A DNA stretch of 64,000 nucleotides from Arthrobacter sp. Soc17.1.1.1. Lineage in GTDB: Bacteria > Actinomycetota > Actinomycetes > Actinomycetales > Micrococcaceae. The translations under genes were made by a program, and so were the position numbers. Positions 49,041 to 58,166 of this stretch are shown here, one piece after another. The notes under the pieces are model-generated. The model was not told the DNA's origin and did no database searches. It saw only the letters and a list, made by a program, of their open reading frames with translations. Positions within the stretch are counted from its first letter, which is position 1; every line of letters begins with the position of its first letter. The stretch covers positions 1,178,001 to 1,242,000 of the forward strand of contig NZ_JBAJII010000001.1 of NCBI RefSeq assembly GCF_036867195.1. Reading direction: 5' to 3'.

Positions 49041-49271
49041 TCAGCCGCGCGTGATGCGTACCGTGACGCCGTTGACGCCGACGGTGTCGCCGGGGTGCAG
49101 CTGACGCCCGCGGCGCTCCTCGATCTCCCCGTTGACGTGCACCAGGCCGTTGTCGATCAGCGCCTTCGCCTCGACGCCGTCCTCGGCGAGCGACGCGAGC
49201 TTCAGCAGCTGCCCGAGCCGGATCATGTCGTCACGGATGGGGAGCTCTGCAATGGCTGCGTCGTCGGTCAT
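49041..49271 (-). CDS. S4-domain RNA-binding protein
   Basis: Protein of 76 residues consisting of an S4 RNA-binding fold (RLGQLLKLASLAEDGVEAKALIDNGLVHVNGEIEE in family terms, residues 18-53) with a closing PGDTVGVNGVTVRI. This is the YbcJ/RlbA type, which associates with ribosomal RNA. It diverges from the YdcZ-family transporter gene and converges on the esterase gene. Confidence 0.9.
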   Translation of the reverse strand: MTDDAAIAELPIRDDMIRLGQLLKLASLAEDGVEAKALIDNGLVHVNGEIEERRGRQLHPGDTVGVNGVTVRITRG

Positions 49272-49311
49272 GCGTCCATTCTGCCGGACGCCGCCCCACT
49301 AGGCTGGGCGG

Positions 49312-50271
49312 GTGTCTGATGCGCCCGCCCTTCCCCCCGCTGTCGGTTTCCCCCTCGCCCTCGCCGCAGGGCTCGCCATCCCCCTCCAGGGGAGGATCAA
49401 CGGCGCACTGGGGACGGTCCTCGACGACGGCATCGCGGCGGCACTCATCAGCTTCGGCACGGGCCTGATCGTGATGATCGCCCTGACGATCGCCGTGCCC
49501 AGCGCGCGGGCGGGCGCCCGGCAGATCATCCCGTCGGTCCGCGAGCGCCGCTTCCCGCCCTACTACATCGGGGCGGGAGCCATCGGCGCGTTCTTCGTGT
49601 TCTCGCAGTCGCTGACCATCGGCATCCTCGGTGTGGCCCTGTTCACGGTGGCCGCCGTCATGGGCCAGACGCTCAGCGGCCTCCTCGTCGACAAGGCGGG
49701 TATCGGGCCGGGCGGGAAGCGCGCCGCGACGCCCATGCGGGTGATCGGCGTGGTCCTCACGGTCCTGTCCGTGGTGTGGGCCGTCTCGCCGCGCTTCGGC
49801 GCCGCGGGGGAGCTCTCGAGCTGGCTGGTGCCCGTGCTGCTGCCCGTCGCGGCCGGCGTGCTCATGAGCTTCCAGCAGGCCATGAACGGCACGGCGGCAC
49901 TCCACTACGGGACGCCGCTCGCAGCCACCCTGATGAACTTCGTCGCCGGCACGGCGGTGCTGCTCACGGCCTGGCTCATCAAGGTCGCCATCGCCGGTCC
50001 CGGCAACCCGCTGCCCTCGGAGTGGTGGTACTACCTGGGCGGCCCCATGGGCTGCATCTTCATCGCGCTCGGCGCCCTGCTCGTGCGCAGCCTCGGCGTC
50101 CTGCTGACGGGACTGTGCATGATCGGCGGCCAGCTCGTCGGGTCGCTGCTGCTGGACCTCGTGGTGCCCGCGCCCGGCACGATCGTGGTGTTCGCGACGG
50201 TGGCCGGCACGCTGCTGACGCTCGTCGCGATCATCCTCACCACGCTGCCCTGGCCCCGCCGCGCCCCGTAG
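49312..50271 (+). CDS. YdcZ-type DMT transporter (duplicated DUF606)
   Basis: Membrane transporter of 319 residues with about 10 helices in two repeated DUF606 halves: [22 protein letters not shown] begins the first and [21 protein letters not shown] the second; both keep the Gln/Asn-rich turn. Single-half homologues often act as pairs; here both are fused. The substrate is unknown. The GTG at 49312 follows TAGGCT (49300-49305) by six bases, an apparent leaderless start. Confidence 0.87.
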   Translation: MSDAPALPPAVGFPLALAAGLAIPLQGRINGALGTVLDDGIAAALISFGTGLIVMIALTIAVPSARAGARQIIPSVRERRFPPYYIGAGAIGAFFVFSQSLTIGILGVALFTVAAVMGQTLSGLLVDKAGIGPGGKRAATPMRVIGVVLTVLSVVWAVSPRFGAAGELSSWLVPVLLPVAAGVLMSFQQAMNGTAALHYGTPLAATLMNFVAGTAVLLTAWLIKVAIAGPGNPLPSEWWYYLGGPMGCIFIALGALLVRSLGVLLTGLCMIGGQLVGSLLLDLVVPAPGTIVVFATVAGTLLTLVAIILTTLPWPRRAP

Positions 50272-50348
50272 CCGGTCAGCGTGCTGCACGGGTCCCTCGC
50301 GCTCCCGGTCCAGGCTCAGGTTCCGGGCGCCGGGGAAAGCGGAACCGG

Positions 50349-50354
50349 TAGGCT
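50349..50354 (+). promoter_or_regulatory. Candidate -10 box for glyS
   Basis: TAGGCT lies 110 bp before the glyS ATG, in a 193-bp gap. The implied leader of about 100 nt shows no T-box-like core that I can recognise. Confidence 0.4.
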
Positions 50355-50464
50355 TGATCCCGGAGCTTTCCGCGCCCGCACGGCGGGGCGGGCAGCCCTG
50401 CGACACGCGCCCCCCACCTGCGGACCGCACCCAGCGGCCTGCCCAGAACTGGAGAACAAACACC

Positions 50465-51853
50465 ATGGCAGCAGCCAAGTCAGCACTCGACCCCATCATC
50501 TCGCTCGCCAAGCGGCGCGGCTTCGTGTTCCAGTCGGGGGAGATCTACGGCGGATCCCGGTCCGCCTGGGACTACGGACCGCTGGGCGCCGAGTTCAAGG
50601 AGAACATCAAGCGCCAGTGGTGGCAGACCATGGTGCGCGGCCGCGAGGACGTCGTCGGGCTCGATTCCGCCGTGATCCTGCCCCGCCAGGTCTGGGAGGC
50701 CTCGGGGCACGTGGAGGTCTTCAGCGATCCGCTGGTGGAGTGCCTCTCCTGCCACAAGCGGTACCGCGCGGACCACCTCGAGGAGGAGTACGAGGAGAAG
50801 AAGGGCCGCGCACCGGAGAACGGGCTGAAGGACGTCACGTGCGCCAACTGCGGCACGAAGGGCCAGTGGACCGAACCGCAGGAGTTCTCCGGGCTCCTGA
50901 AGACCTTCCTCGGCCCCGTGGCCTCGGAGGAGGGCATGCACTACCTGCGCCCCGAGACGGCGCAGGGCATCTTCGTGAACTTCAACAACGTGCTGACCAC
51001 CGCGCGCAAGAAGCCGCCCTTCGGCATCGGCCAGATCGGCAAGAGCTTCCGCAACGAGATCACCCCGGGCAACTTCATCTTCCGCACCCGCGAGTTCGAG
51101 CAGATGGAGATGGAGTTCTTCGTCGAGCCGGGCACCGACGAGGAATGGCACCGGTATTGGATCGACCAGCGCTTCGCCTGGTACACCGACCTCGGCATCA
51201 ACCCGGACAACCTGCGCCTCTTCGAGCACCCCCTCGAGAAGCTGAGCCACTACTCCAAGGGCACCACGGACATCGAGTACCGCTTCGGCTTCACCGGCTC
51301 CGAGTGGGGTGAGCTCGAAGGCATCGCCAACCGCACCGACTTCGACCTCTCCACCCACTCCAAGCACTCGGGCACCGACCTCGGCTACTTCAACCAGGCC
51401 ACCAACGAGCGCTACACCCCCTACGTCATCGAGCCCGCGGCGGGCCTGACGCGCTCCTTCATGGCGTTCCTCGTCGACTCCTACACCGAGGACGAGGCAC
51501 CCAACGCCAAGGGCGGCGTGGACAAGCGCACCGTCCTGAAGCTCGATCCGCGCCTCGCCCCCGTCAAGGCCGCCGTGCTGCCGCTCAGCCGCAACGAGGA
51601 CCTCTCCCCGAAGGCCAAGGACCTCGCGGCGCAGCTGCGCAAGGGCTGGAACATCGACTTCGACGACGCCGGCGCCATCGGCCGCCGCTACCGCCGTCAG
51701 GACGAGATCGGCACGCCGTTCTGCATCACGGTGGACTTCGACACGCTCGAGGACCAGGCCGTGACCATCCGGGAGCGCGACACCATGGCGCAGGAGCGCG
51801 TCTCCCTCGACCAGGTGCAGGGCTACCTCGCGGCCCGCCTGATCGGCGCCTGA
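50465..51853 (+). CDS. glyS: Glycyl-tRNA synthetase (dimeric type)
   Basis: Charges tRNA-Gly. Class II synthetase of the homodimeric type, 462 residues. Motifs: [16 protein letters not shown], the catalytic [33 protein letters not shown] (motif 2 Arg) and [14 protein letters not shown] (motif 3), plus a C-terminal anticodon domain. Two Cys pairs (CLSCHK and CANCGT) between motifs 1 and 2 form a zinc-binding insert. ATG 50465 is at the family's N-terminus. Its TGA stop shares a base with the next gene's ATG (TGATG). Confidence 0.96.
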   Translation: MAAAKSALDPIISLAKRRGFVFQSGEIYGGSRSAWDYGPLGAEFKENIKRQWWQTMVRGREDVVGLDSAVILPRQVWEASGHVEVFSDPLVECLSCHKRYRADHLEEEYEEKKGRAPENGLKDVTCANCGTKGQWTEPQEFSGLLKTFLGPVASEEGMHYLRPETAQGIFVNFNNVLTTARKKPPFGIGQIGKSFRNEITPGNFIFRTREFEQMEMEFFVEPGTDEEWHRYWIDQRFAWYTDLGINPDNLRLFEHPLEKLSHYSKGTTDIEYRFGFTGSEWGELEGIANRTDFDLSTHSKHSGTDLGYFNQATNERYTPYVIEPAAGLTRSFMAFLVDSYTEDEAPNAKGGVDKRTVLKLDPRLAPVKAAVLPLSRNEDLSPKAKDLAAQLRKGWNIDFDDAGAIGRRYRRQDEIGTPFCITVDFDTLEDQAVTIRERDTMAQERVSLDQVQGYLAARLIGA

Positions 51854-52764
51854 TGGCCCTCGAGTACCGCGCCTGGCAGGAGGGCGACGACCTCGAGCTC
51901 CTCCAGCTGTGGGGCGGGCCCGAGTCGGCCGCCTCGGAGCAGTTCCGCGGCTCCTTCCGCACCCCGTCGGACGAGCCGTGGAACCGGTGCATCACCGTGG
52001 TGGACCAGGGTATCCCCGTGGCCGCGGGCTGCGTCTACGGGTCGGCCCTCCACCCCGACCGGCTCTGGTGCTACATCGAGGTCGCCGAGGACCACCGGCG
52101 CGCCGGCGTCGGCTCCACGCTGCTGACCATGCTCCAGCACGAGGCCGCCGCCTCACCGCAGGGCATCACGGCCCTGCGGTCCAAGGTGACGCCGGGCACC
52201 ACCGGCGCCGCCTTCGCCGGGGCCACGGGGTTCGCCACGCTGCAGCGCTCGCGGGTCGTCGTCGTCGGACCCGGCGCCCTCGCGGCACCGGCATTCGACG
52301 ACGCGGACGGCCCGCAGCTCGAGGAGGCAGCGACCGGATCGGTGGAACTGACCCGGGCGCTGGCCGCCTTCTACGAGTCCGTGCACACCTGGGACCGTGC
52401 GGAGCTCGGCCTGGGCCGCGCCCAGCAGCTGTTCCTCGCCGACACGAGCGGCGCCGGCGGGGCGATCGTGCTCCGTGACCGGCCGAAGGCCGACGGCGGG
52501 ACCATCGCGGCCTTCGCGGTCAGCTACACGCAGGCCCGCACCGACGACCCCGCGGACGTCCTGCTCGGCTACGACACCACGCTCGCCCCGCAGGAGCAGC
52601 AGGCCGCCGTCGCCACCATGATCGCGATGCTCGTGCACCAGTACCCCATCCAGCTCGAGGTGGACGACTCGATGGAGGCACTCGTCGCCGTCGTTGAGCC
52701 CCTGCTCGCCACGGGCGCCGCGCGGCTCGGAGGGCCGGAGACGCTCGTCGTCGCGACGGCCTGA
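51853..52764 (+). CDS. Double GNAT-domain acetyltransferase-like protein
   Basis: Protein of 303 residues with two GNAT-like halves. The first has the acetyl-CoA loop VAEDHRRAGVGSTLLTML (Q/R-x-x-G-x-G pattern); the second (after about residue 150) keeps the fold's helices but lacks a clear loop. The substrate is unknown; it may modify a protein N-terminus or small amine. It overlaps glyS by one base, so it is coupled to it. Confidence 0.8.
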   Translation: MALEYRAWQEGDDLELLQLWGGPESAASEQFRGSFRTPSDEPWNRCITVVDQGIPVAAGCVYGSALHPDRLWCYIEVAEDHRRAGVGSTLLTMLQHEAAASPQGITALRSKVTPGTTGAAFAGATGFATLQRSRVVVVGPGALAAPAFDDADGPQLEEAATGSVELTRALAAFYESVHTWDRAELGLGRAQQLFLADTSGAGGAIVLRDRPKADGGTIAAFAVSYTQARTDDPADVLLGYDTTLAPQEQQAAVATMIAMLVHQYPIQLEVDDSMEALVAVVEPLLATGAARLGGPETLVVATA

Positions 52765-52815
52765 GCCGGGCCCGGGGCCGATGCCGGAGGGCGCCGGGCC
52801 CGGGCCGACGTCCGC

Positions 52816-53631
52816 TCAGCCCCGGCTGTGCCTCCCCGCCTTCCGGTCCGCCACGTCGGCCGCCTCCCGCTCGGCGTCCGTCATGGCACCGCCGCCGAGG
52901 TGGGCCGGCATCCACCAGGCGCCGGGCTCCGGGGTCACGGGGAAGTCGGCGATGCACCTGTCGATGCCCTCCTGCAGCTCCTGGCGCAGCTTCTCCGTCT
53001 CCTCGCCGACATCGAGGCCGGGCGCGTGGCGGATCGGCTCGCCGATGTGCACGCGGACGGGGGACCGCCAGGCCCGCCGCGGGGAGAACCCGTGCCCGCG
53101 GGTCAGCAGCCGGTGCGCACCCCACACGGAGACGGGGATCACCGGGACCCCGGCCTCGGCGGCGAGCCGCACCGGGCCGGTCTTGAGACCGCGCACCGTG
53201 TAGCTGCGGGACACGCCGGCCTCGGGCAGGATGGCCACGTACTCACCGGCGCGCAGCTTCGCGAGGGCGTCGTCGTACGCGTCCGCGCCCGCCATCCGGT
53301 CCGTGACCACGTGGCCGAGCCCGAAGACGAACGGGCTGACGAACCAGTGGTCCGCCGCCCGCTTGGAGATCATGTAGCGCGCCTGGATGCGGGCGTGGTT
53401 CCACAGGACCAGTTCCGCGAAGGCGAAATCGAGATAGCCGAAGTGCGTGATCGCGACCACGGCCCCGTGCCCGGGCACCGCACGGCGCGACCGGCCCGCC
53501 AGGGGGTCCGACACGGGCAGGTGCTCCGTCCCGGTGACGACGACGGGCAGGCGCAGTGCGGCGAAGGCCGCCTTGCCCGCGTAGACCACGCTCCGGTACA
53601 TGCGGTCGTTCTGCCGCGGCTTCCATCCCAT
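52816..53631 (-). CDS. 1-acylglycerol-3-phosphate acyltransferase-like (PlsC family)
   Basis: Acyltransferase of 271 residues that would add an acyl chain to lysophosphatidic acid or another lysolipid at the membrane. The H-x4-D motif is in VAITHFGYLDF; the second block reads ILPEAGVSRSYT instead of FPEGTR; AAEAGVPVIPVSVWGAHRL completes the family pattern. ATG 53631 has AAGAAGGA on the minus strand seven bases upstream, better than the longer start at 53787. Convergent on the GNAT gene. Confidence 0.88.
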   Translation of the reverse strand: MGWKPRQNDRMYRSVVYAGKAAFAALRLPVVVTGTEHLPVSDPLAGRSRRAVPGHGAVVAITHFGYLDFAFAELVLWNHARIQARYMISKRAADHWFVSPFVFGLGHVVTDRMAGADAYDDALAKLRAGEYVAILPEAGVSRSYTVRGLKTGPVRLAAEAGVPVIPVSVWGAHRLLTRGHGFSPRRAWRSPVRVHIGEPIRHAPGLDVGEETEKLRQELQEGIDRCIADFPVTPEPGAWWMPAHLGGGAMTDAEREAADVADRKAGRHSRG

Positions 53632-53948
53632 GCTCAGATCCTTCTTCCGGCCTTCCACGGGAGCGGGACGAACCCGCTCGTGCTGTCCACGTACTCTTTG
53701 TACCCCGGCCGGGCCCGGATACGCGGCCCGGCCCGGGGTTTTCCGCTTCCGCGGTGGGACCCGGCCGGACGGCGGCTCCTCTGCCATGTGCCGTCCCTCC
53801 CCGCCCCGCCGCGGCCCTGCGTCGTCCTGTTCCTACCCGCGCCTGCGTAGAATCGCACACGGTGCCCGGCGCACGCGCCACGTCCGTCCCCCGGCGCCGC
53901 AGCACCCCTGAGCATTGTCCTGCCACAGTCCGACACCGAGGGAAGTCC
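53632..53948. other. 317-bp divergent intergenic region with hairpin and promoter
   Basis: No gene is visible. It contains a GC-rich inverted repeat (53703-53738, one bulged base) followed by TTTT on the plus strand, which looks like an intrinsic terminator for plus-strand transcripts. TAGAAT at 53848-53853 is a likely -10 for the YibE/F gene, leaving a leader of about 90 nt with GAGGGA near its end. The minus-strand leader of the PlsC gene also lies here. Confidence 0.5.
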
Positions 53949-55316
53949 GTGGGCTCCAGCCACCTGCACTCCGCCCGCACCGATAAGGGTCCGGAGCCGT
54001 CCGCCTCCGCGCTGGCCACCCGGAAGCGGGCCACCCTGCTGCTCTCGGCCCTCCTCGTCCCCCTCGGGGTCCTCACGCTCATCGCGATGGTGCTGCTCTG
54101 GCCGAGCGGCGACCGCAGCACCCTGACCGTCGCCAGCCCCTACGCGACGGCGGAGGGCGTGAGCTTCGAGCGCGGCACGGTCCGCGAGGTCGGCCAGGCC
54201 GACTGCCCGTCGTCGCAGCCCACGGTCGACGCCGGCGGCGCGGCGCTCACCTGCACCATCGCCTACACCCAGCCCGCGGCCGGAGGGGAGGTGATCCCCG
54301 TCGAGGTCACCCCGGAGCTCGCGAAGGCCGAGGCGGTCGAGGCGGGCGACGAGATCCGCTACCTGGACCTCGCCGCGGTCATCCAGGGCGGAGCGGCGCC
54401 CTACGTCTTCGTCGACTTCGTACGGTCCGTGCCCATCGTGGCACTCGCGGTGGTGTACGCGGTCGTCGTCATCGCCGTCGCGCGCTGGCGCGGACTGCGG
54501 GCCATCCTCGGCCTCGTGGGTGCCCTCGTGGTCCTGGCGCAGTTCATCCTGCCGGGCCTCGTGGAGGGCCGGCCGCCCCTGCTCCTCGGGCTCGTGGGCT
54601 CCGTGGTGATCATGTACGGGGTGCTCTACTTCGCGCACGGTGTCTCCGCCCGGACCTCCACCGCCCTGCTCGGGACGGTCTTCGGGCTCGGGGTCACGGC
54701 GCTCCTCGCGGCCTGGGCCACGGACGCCGCCCACCTCACCGGCGTGGGGGACGAGAACGCCTACACCCTGGTCAACGCCTCCGACGAGCTGTCGATCTCG
54801 TCGATCATCCTGTGCGGCCTCATCATCTCCGGCCTCGGCGTCCTCAACGACGTGACCATCACGCAGTCCTCCTCGGTGTGGGAGCTGCACGAGCTGGCGC
54901 CGGACACGTCGGCGCGCCGGCTCTTCGCGTCCGCCATGAGGATCGGCCGCGACCACATCGCGTCCACGGTGTACACCATCGCGTTCGCCTACGCCGGGGC
55001 GGCCCTGCCCGTGCTGATCCTCGTCTCGCTGTACGACCGCGCCCTGCTCGACATCCTGACCAGCGGCGAACTCGCCGAGGAGGTGGTGCGGACGCTGGTG
55101 GGCTCGATCGGCCTCGTCCTGGCCATCCCGCTCACCACCCTCATCGCGGTGCTCGTGGTGAAGGCCGTCGGCCCGAGGGACGACGCACCGGACCCGGAGG
55201 CGGACCCGGCGCCGCCGGTCCCCGCCGCCGAGGGCGCCGGGCCGCTGGCCCCGGGCGAGCGTCTCGTGGCCCTGGGAGAGCGGCGCAGCCGCCGGCTGGC
55301 GGGGGAGGACGCGTGA
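53949..55316 (+). CDS. YibE/F family membrane protein
   Basis: Membrane protein of 455 residues. One N-terminal helix (RATLLLSALLVPLGVLTLIA) precedes an extracytoplasmic domain (SPYATAEGVSFERGTVREV to AAPYVFVDFVR), then at least six helices with YibE/F signatures such as SIILCGLIISGLGVLNDVTITQ and DHIASTVYTIAFAYAGAALP. The C-terminal tail is Pro/Glu/Arg-rich and cytoplasmic. The function is unknown; a transporter role is likely. GTG 53949 has GAGGGA at 53938-53943. Confidence 0.86.
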   Translation: MGSSHLHSARTDKGPEPSASALATRKRATLLLSALLVPLGVLTLIAMVLLWPSGDRSTLTVASPYATAEGVSFERGTVREVGQADCPSSQPTVDAGGAALTCTIAYTQPAAGGEVIPVEVTPELAKAEAVEAGDEIRYLDLAAVIQGGAAPYVFVDFVRSVPIVALAVVYAVVVIAVARWRGLRAILGLVGALVVLAQFILPGLVEGRPPLLLGLVGSVVIMYGVLYFAHGVSARTSTALLGTVFGLGVTALLAAWATDAAHLTGVGDENAYTLVNASDELSISSIILCGLIISGLGVLNDVTITQSSSVWELHELAPDTSARRLFASAMRIGRDHIASTVYTIAFAYAGAALPVLILVSLYDRALLDILTSGELAEEVVRTLVGSIGLVLAIPLTTLIAVLVVKAVGPRDDAPDPEADPAPPVPAAEGAGPLAPGERLVALGERRSRRLAGEDA

Positions 55317-55429
55317 CGAACGCCTGGCGCAAGGCGAGCAAGGCGAAGAAGGCGAGCGGGGCCGACGGGGAGAGCAGGCGCACAGCGAACAGCGCCCCCG
55401 GATTTGCGGGCCCTTGCGACAATGGAGGG

Positions 55430-56659
55430 GTGACTGCAGTATCGACCCTCCCCGCTCCGTCGAGCGCTCCCGCCGCCCCTGAGACCCCCGGCGCGGCCGA
55501 CGCCGCCCTCCGGCTCGACCTCCCCCCGCTGACCCTGGGCGGTATCACCGTCACCACGCCGGTGATCCTCGCGCCGATGGCGGGCATCACCAACAAGGCG
55601 TTCCGTCGCCTGTGCCGCGAGTACGGCGGCGGGCTCTACGTGTCCGAGATGGTCACCTCCCGCGCGCTCGTGGAGCGCAGCCCGGAGTCCATGCGCATCA
55701 TCTCGCACGACGAGGACGAGTCGGTGCGCTCCGTGCAGCTGTACGGCGTGGACCCGAAGACCGTGGGCGCGGCGGTGCGCCTGCTCGTCGAGGAGGACCG
55801 CGCCGACCACATCGACCTCAACTTCGGCTGCCCCGTCCCCAAGGTCACCCGGAAGGGCGGGGGAGCAGCCCTGCCGTGGAAGCTCGACCTGTTCACGGGC
55901 ATCGTGCAGACCGCCGTGCGGGAGGCCTCGAAGGGCGGCGTCCCGCTGACCATCAAGATGCGCAAGGGCATCGACGAGGACCACCTCACCTTCCGCGAGG
56001 CGGGCAAGATCGCCCGGGACAGCGGCGTGGCCGCCGTCGCACTCCACGGGCGCACCGCGTCCCAGTTCTACTCGGGCAAGGCGGACTGGGACGCCATCGC
56101 CGAACTGCGCGACGCCCTGCCGGACATCCCGGTGCTCGGCAACGGCGACATCTGGAGTGCCGAGGACGCCGTGCGCATGGTGCGGCAGACCGGCGTCGAC
56201 GGCGTCGTCATCGGCCGCGGCTGCCAGGGGCGGCCCTGGCTCTTCGGGGACCTCATGAACGCCTTCGAGGGCAGCGCGTCCCGGCACCGCCCGGGCCTCG
56301 GGCAGGTCGCCGACACCGTCTACCGGCACGCCGAGCTCCTCGTGGAGACGTTCGGCAGCGAGATGATGGGCCTCCGCGACATCCGCAAGCACATGGCCTG
56401 GTACTTCAAGGGCTACGTCGTCGGCGGTGAGCTGCGCGCGAAGCTCGCCACCGTGCCCACGCTCGAGGTGCTCCGCGGACTCCTCGACGAACTCGACCAC
56501 GACTCGCCGTACCCGGGTGAGGACGCCGAGGGCCCCCGGGGCCGTGCCGGCTCCCCGAAGCGCACGGCCCTGCCCGAGCACTGGCTCGACGGGCGCGTCC
56601 TCAACGAGGCCCAGCAGGCGGACATCGCCGCCGCCGAGGTGGACGTGTCCGGCGGCTGA
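55430..56659 (+). CDS. dusB: tRNA dihydrouridine synthase
   Basis: FMN- and NADPH-dependent reduction of uridine in tRNA to dihydrouridine. TIM-barrel enzyme of 409 residues: LAPMAGITNKAFRRLCREYG, LQLYG-type VQLYGVDPKTVG, DLNFGCPVPKVTRKGGGAA with the catalytic cysteine, and IGRGCQGRPWLFGDL. GTG 55430 is chosen over GTG 55313, which would overlap the YibE/F stop and add about 39 low-complexity residues. GACAAT at 55418-55423 ends six bases before 55430 (leaderless), and GGAGGGG also precedes it. Confidence 0.93.
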   Translation: MTAVSTLPAPSSAPAAPETPGAADAALRLDLPPLTLGGITVTTPVILAPMAGITNKAFRRLCREYGGGLYVSEMVTSRALVERSPESMRIISHDEDESVRSVQLYGVDPKTVGAAVRLLVEEDRADHIDLNFGCPVPKVTRKGGGAALPWKLDLFTGIVQTAVREASKGGVPLTIKMRKGIDEDHLTFREAGKIARDSGVAAVALHGRTASQFYSGKADWDAIAELRDALPDIPVLGNGDIWSAEDAVRMVRQTGVDGVVIGRGCQGRPWLFGDLMNAFEGSASRHRPGLGQVADTVYRHAELLVETFGSEMMGLRDIRKHMAWYFKGYVVGGELRAKLATVPTLEVLRGLLDELDHDSPYPGEDAEGPRGRAGSPKRTALPEHWLDGRVLNEAQQADIAAAEVDVSGG

Positions 56660-56768
56660 CCGTGATCCCCGACCAGCCCACGACCCGCGTGCACGGGTGT
56701 CCCCTCCGCCGGTCCACATCGTCCGCCGCGGCCGTGCCCGCACGCACCCGTTGCGCTAGAAAGGCATC

Positions 56769-58052
56769 ATGAGCTTCCCCGCATCGTCCGCCGCCCGCGG
56801 CTACAGCGCCTCGGACACCGAGCGGTGGGTCGAGGAGCCGCCCAAGAGCTCCCACCGCACCGATTTCGAACGCGACCGGGCGCGCGTGCTGCACTCGTCC
56901 GCGCTGCGCCGACTCGGCGCGAAGACGCAGGTCGTGGCGCCCGACACCGACGACTTCGTCCGCACGCGCCTCACCCACTCCCTGGAGGTGGCGCAGGTGG
57001 GCCGTGAACTGGGGCGGACCCTCGGCTGCGACCCCGACATCGTGGACACCGCCTGCCTCGCCCACGACCTCGGGCACCCGCCCTTCGGGCACAACGGCGA
57101 GTCGGCGCTCAACGACATCGCGCACGGCATCGGCGGCTTCGAGGGCAACGCCCAGACGCTGCGCCTCCTGACGCGGCTCGAGCCGAAGGTCCTCGCGCCC
57201 GACGGCGGCCCCGCGGGCCTCAACCTCACCCGGGCGAGCCTCGACGCCGCGTGCAAGTACCCGTGGACGGCGGCATCGGCCCCCGTGATCAGCGGCCAGC
57301 GCACCACGAAGTTCGGCGCGTACGACGACGACCTCCCCGTCTTCGACTGGCTGCGCGACGGCGCCCCCGAGGGCCGCTCCTGCCTGGAGGCGCAGGTCAT
57401 GGATCTCGCCGACGACATCTCCTACTCCGTCCACGACGTCGAGGACGCGATCGTCGCGGGGCACCTGCAGCTGAAGTGGATGGACAGCGCCGACGCCCGC
57501 GCCCGCGTGGTCGGCTACACGCAGCAGTGGTACCTCCCGGGCAGCGACCCGGCCGCCGTCGACGCCGCCCTGGCCCGGCTGGAGCGGACCCCGGTGTGGG
57601 TCCGCGAGGCGGACGGCACGCGCCGGTCCATGGCGGCGCTGAAGAACATGACGAGCCAGCTGATCGGCCGGTTCTGCCTCAGCGCCATGCAGTCCACGCG
57701 CTCCATCTACGGGCCGGACTCCCTGACCCGCTACAACGCGGAGATGGTGGTGCCCGAGGAGACCATCCTCGAGATCGCGGTCATGAAGGGCCTCGCCACC
57801 ACATACGTGATGACGACCGACCACCGCCAGCCCCTCTACGAGCGCCAGCGGGAGATCCTCGCCTCGCTCGTCGCCCAGGTCCACGCCGACGGCGACCGCT
57901 ACCTCGAACCGATGTTCGCCGCCGACTGGCGCGAGGCGCCCGACGACGACGCCCGCCTGCGCGTCGTCATCGACCAGGTGGCGTCGCTGACCGATGCGTC
58001 CGCGCTCGGCCTCCACGAGCGCATCGTCGGGCCCGTCCCCGCGCTCTGGTAG
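56769..58052 (+). CDS. dgt: dGTP triphosphohydrolase-like HD protein
   Basis: Deoxyguanosinetriphosphate triphosphohydrolase-type protein, 427 residues. The HD metal motif is in LTHSLEVAQVGREL and LAHDLGHPPFGHNGE; a later histidine/aspartate lies in VMDLADDISYSVHDVEDA. It would hydrolyse dNTP to nucleoside and triphosphate, maintaining nucleotide pools. GAAAGG precedes the ATG. The order dusB, dgt, dnaG is a common actinobacterial arrangement. Confidence 0.92.
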   Translation: MSFPASSAARGYSASDTERWVEEPPKSSHRTDFERDRARVLHSSALRRLGAKTQVVAPDTDDFVRTRLTHSLEVAQVGRELGRTLGCDPDIVDTACLAHDLGHPPFGHNGESALNDIAHGIGGFEGNAQTLRLLTRLEPKVLAPDGGPAGLNLTRASLDAACKYPWTAASAPVISGQRTTKFGAYDDDLPVFDWLRDGAPEGRSCLEAQVMDLADDISYSVHDVEDAIVAGHLQLKWMDSADARARVVGYTQQWYLPGSDPAAVDAALARLERTPVWVREADGTRRSMAALKNMTSQLIGRFCLSAMQSTRSIYGPDSLTRYNAEMVVPEETILEIAVMKGLATTYVMTTDHRQPLYERQREILASLVAQVHADGDRYLEPMFAADWREAPDDDARLRVVIDQVASLTDASALGLHERIVGPVPALW

Positions 58053-58166
58053 GCCCGGCCCGTCTTCCGTGGCGTCCGGGCGCAGGGCGCCGGGCGGGGG
58101 GAGGCGTTGGCCACATGCGCTCCCTGGCCGGTCGGGGTGTCGGTAGGGCAGGCCTAAACTGGGAGC

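Noticed and set aside
50355-50464. T-box leader before glyS
   Set aside because: No T-box core sequence or specifier stem was seen, and T-boxes in actinobacteria mostly control ileS.
55313-55429. Earlier GTG start of dusB overlapping the YibE/F stop
   Set aside because: It would add about 39 low-complexity residues; the GTG at 55430 has both GGAGGGG and a well-placed GACAAT.
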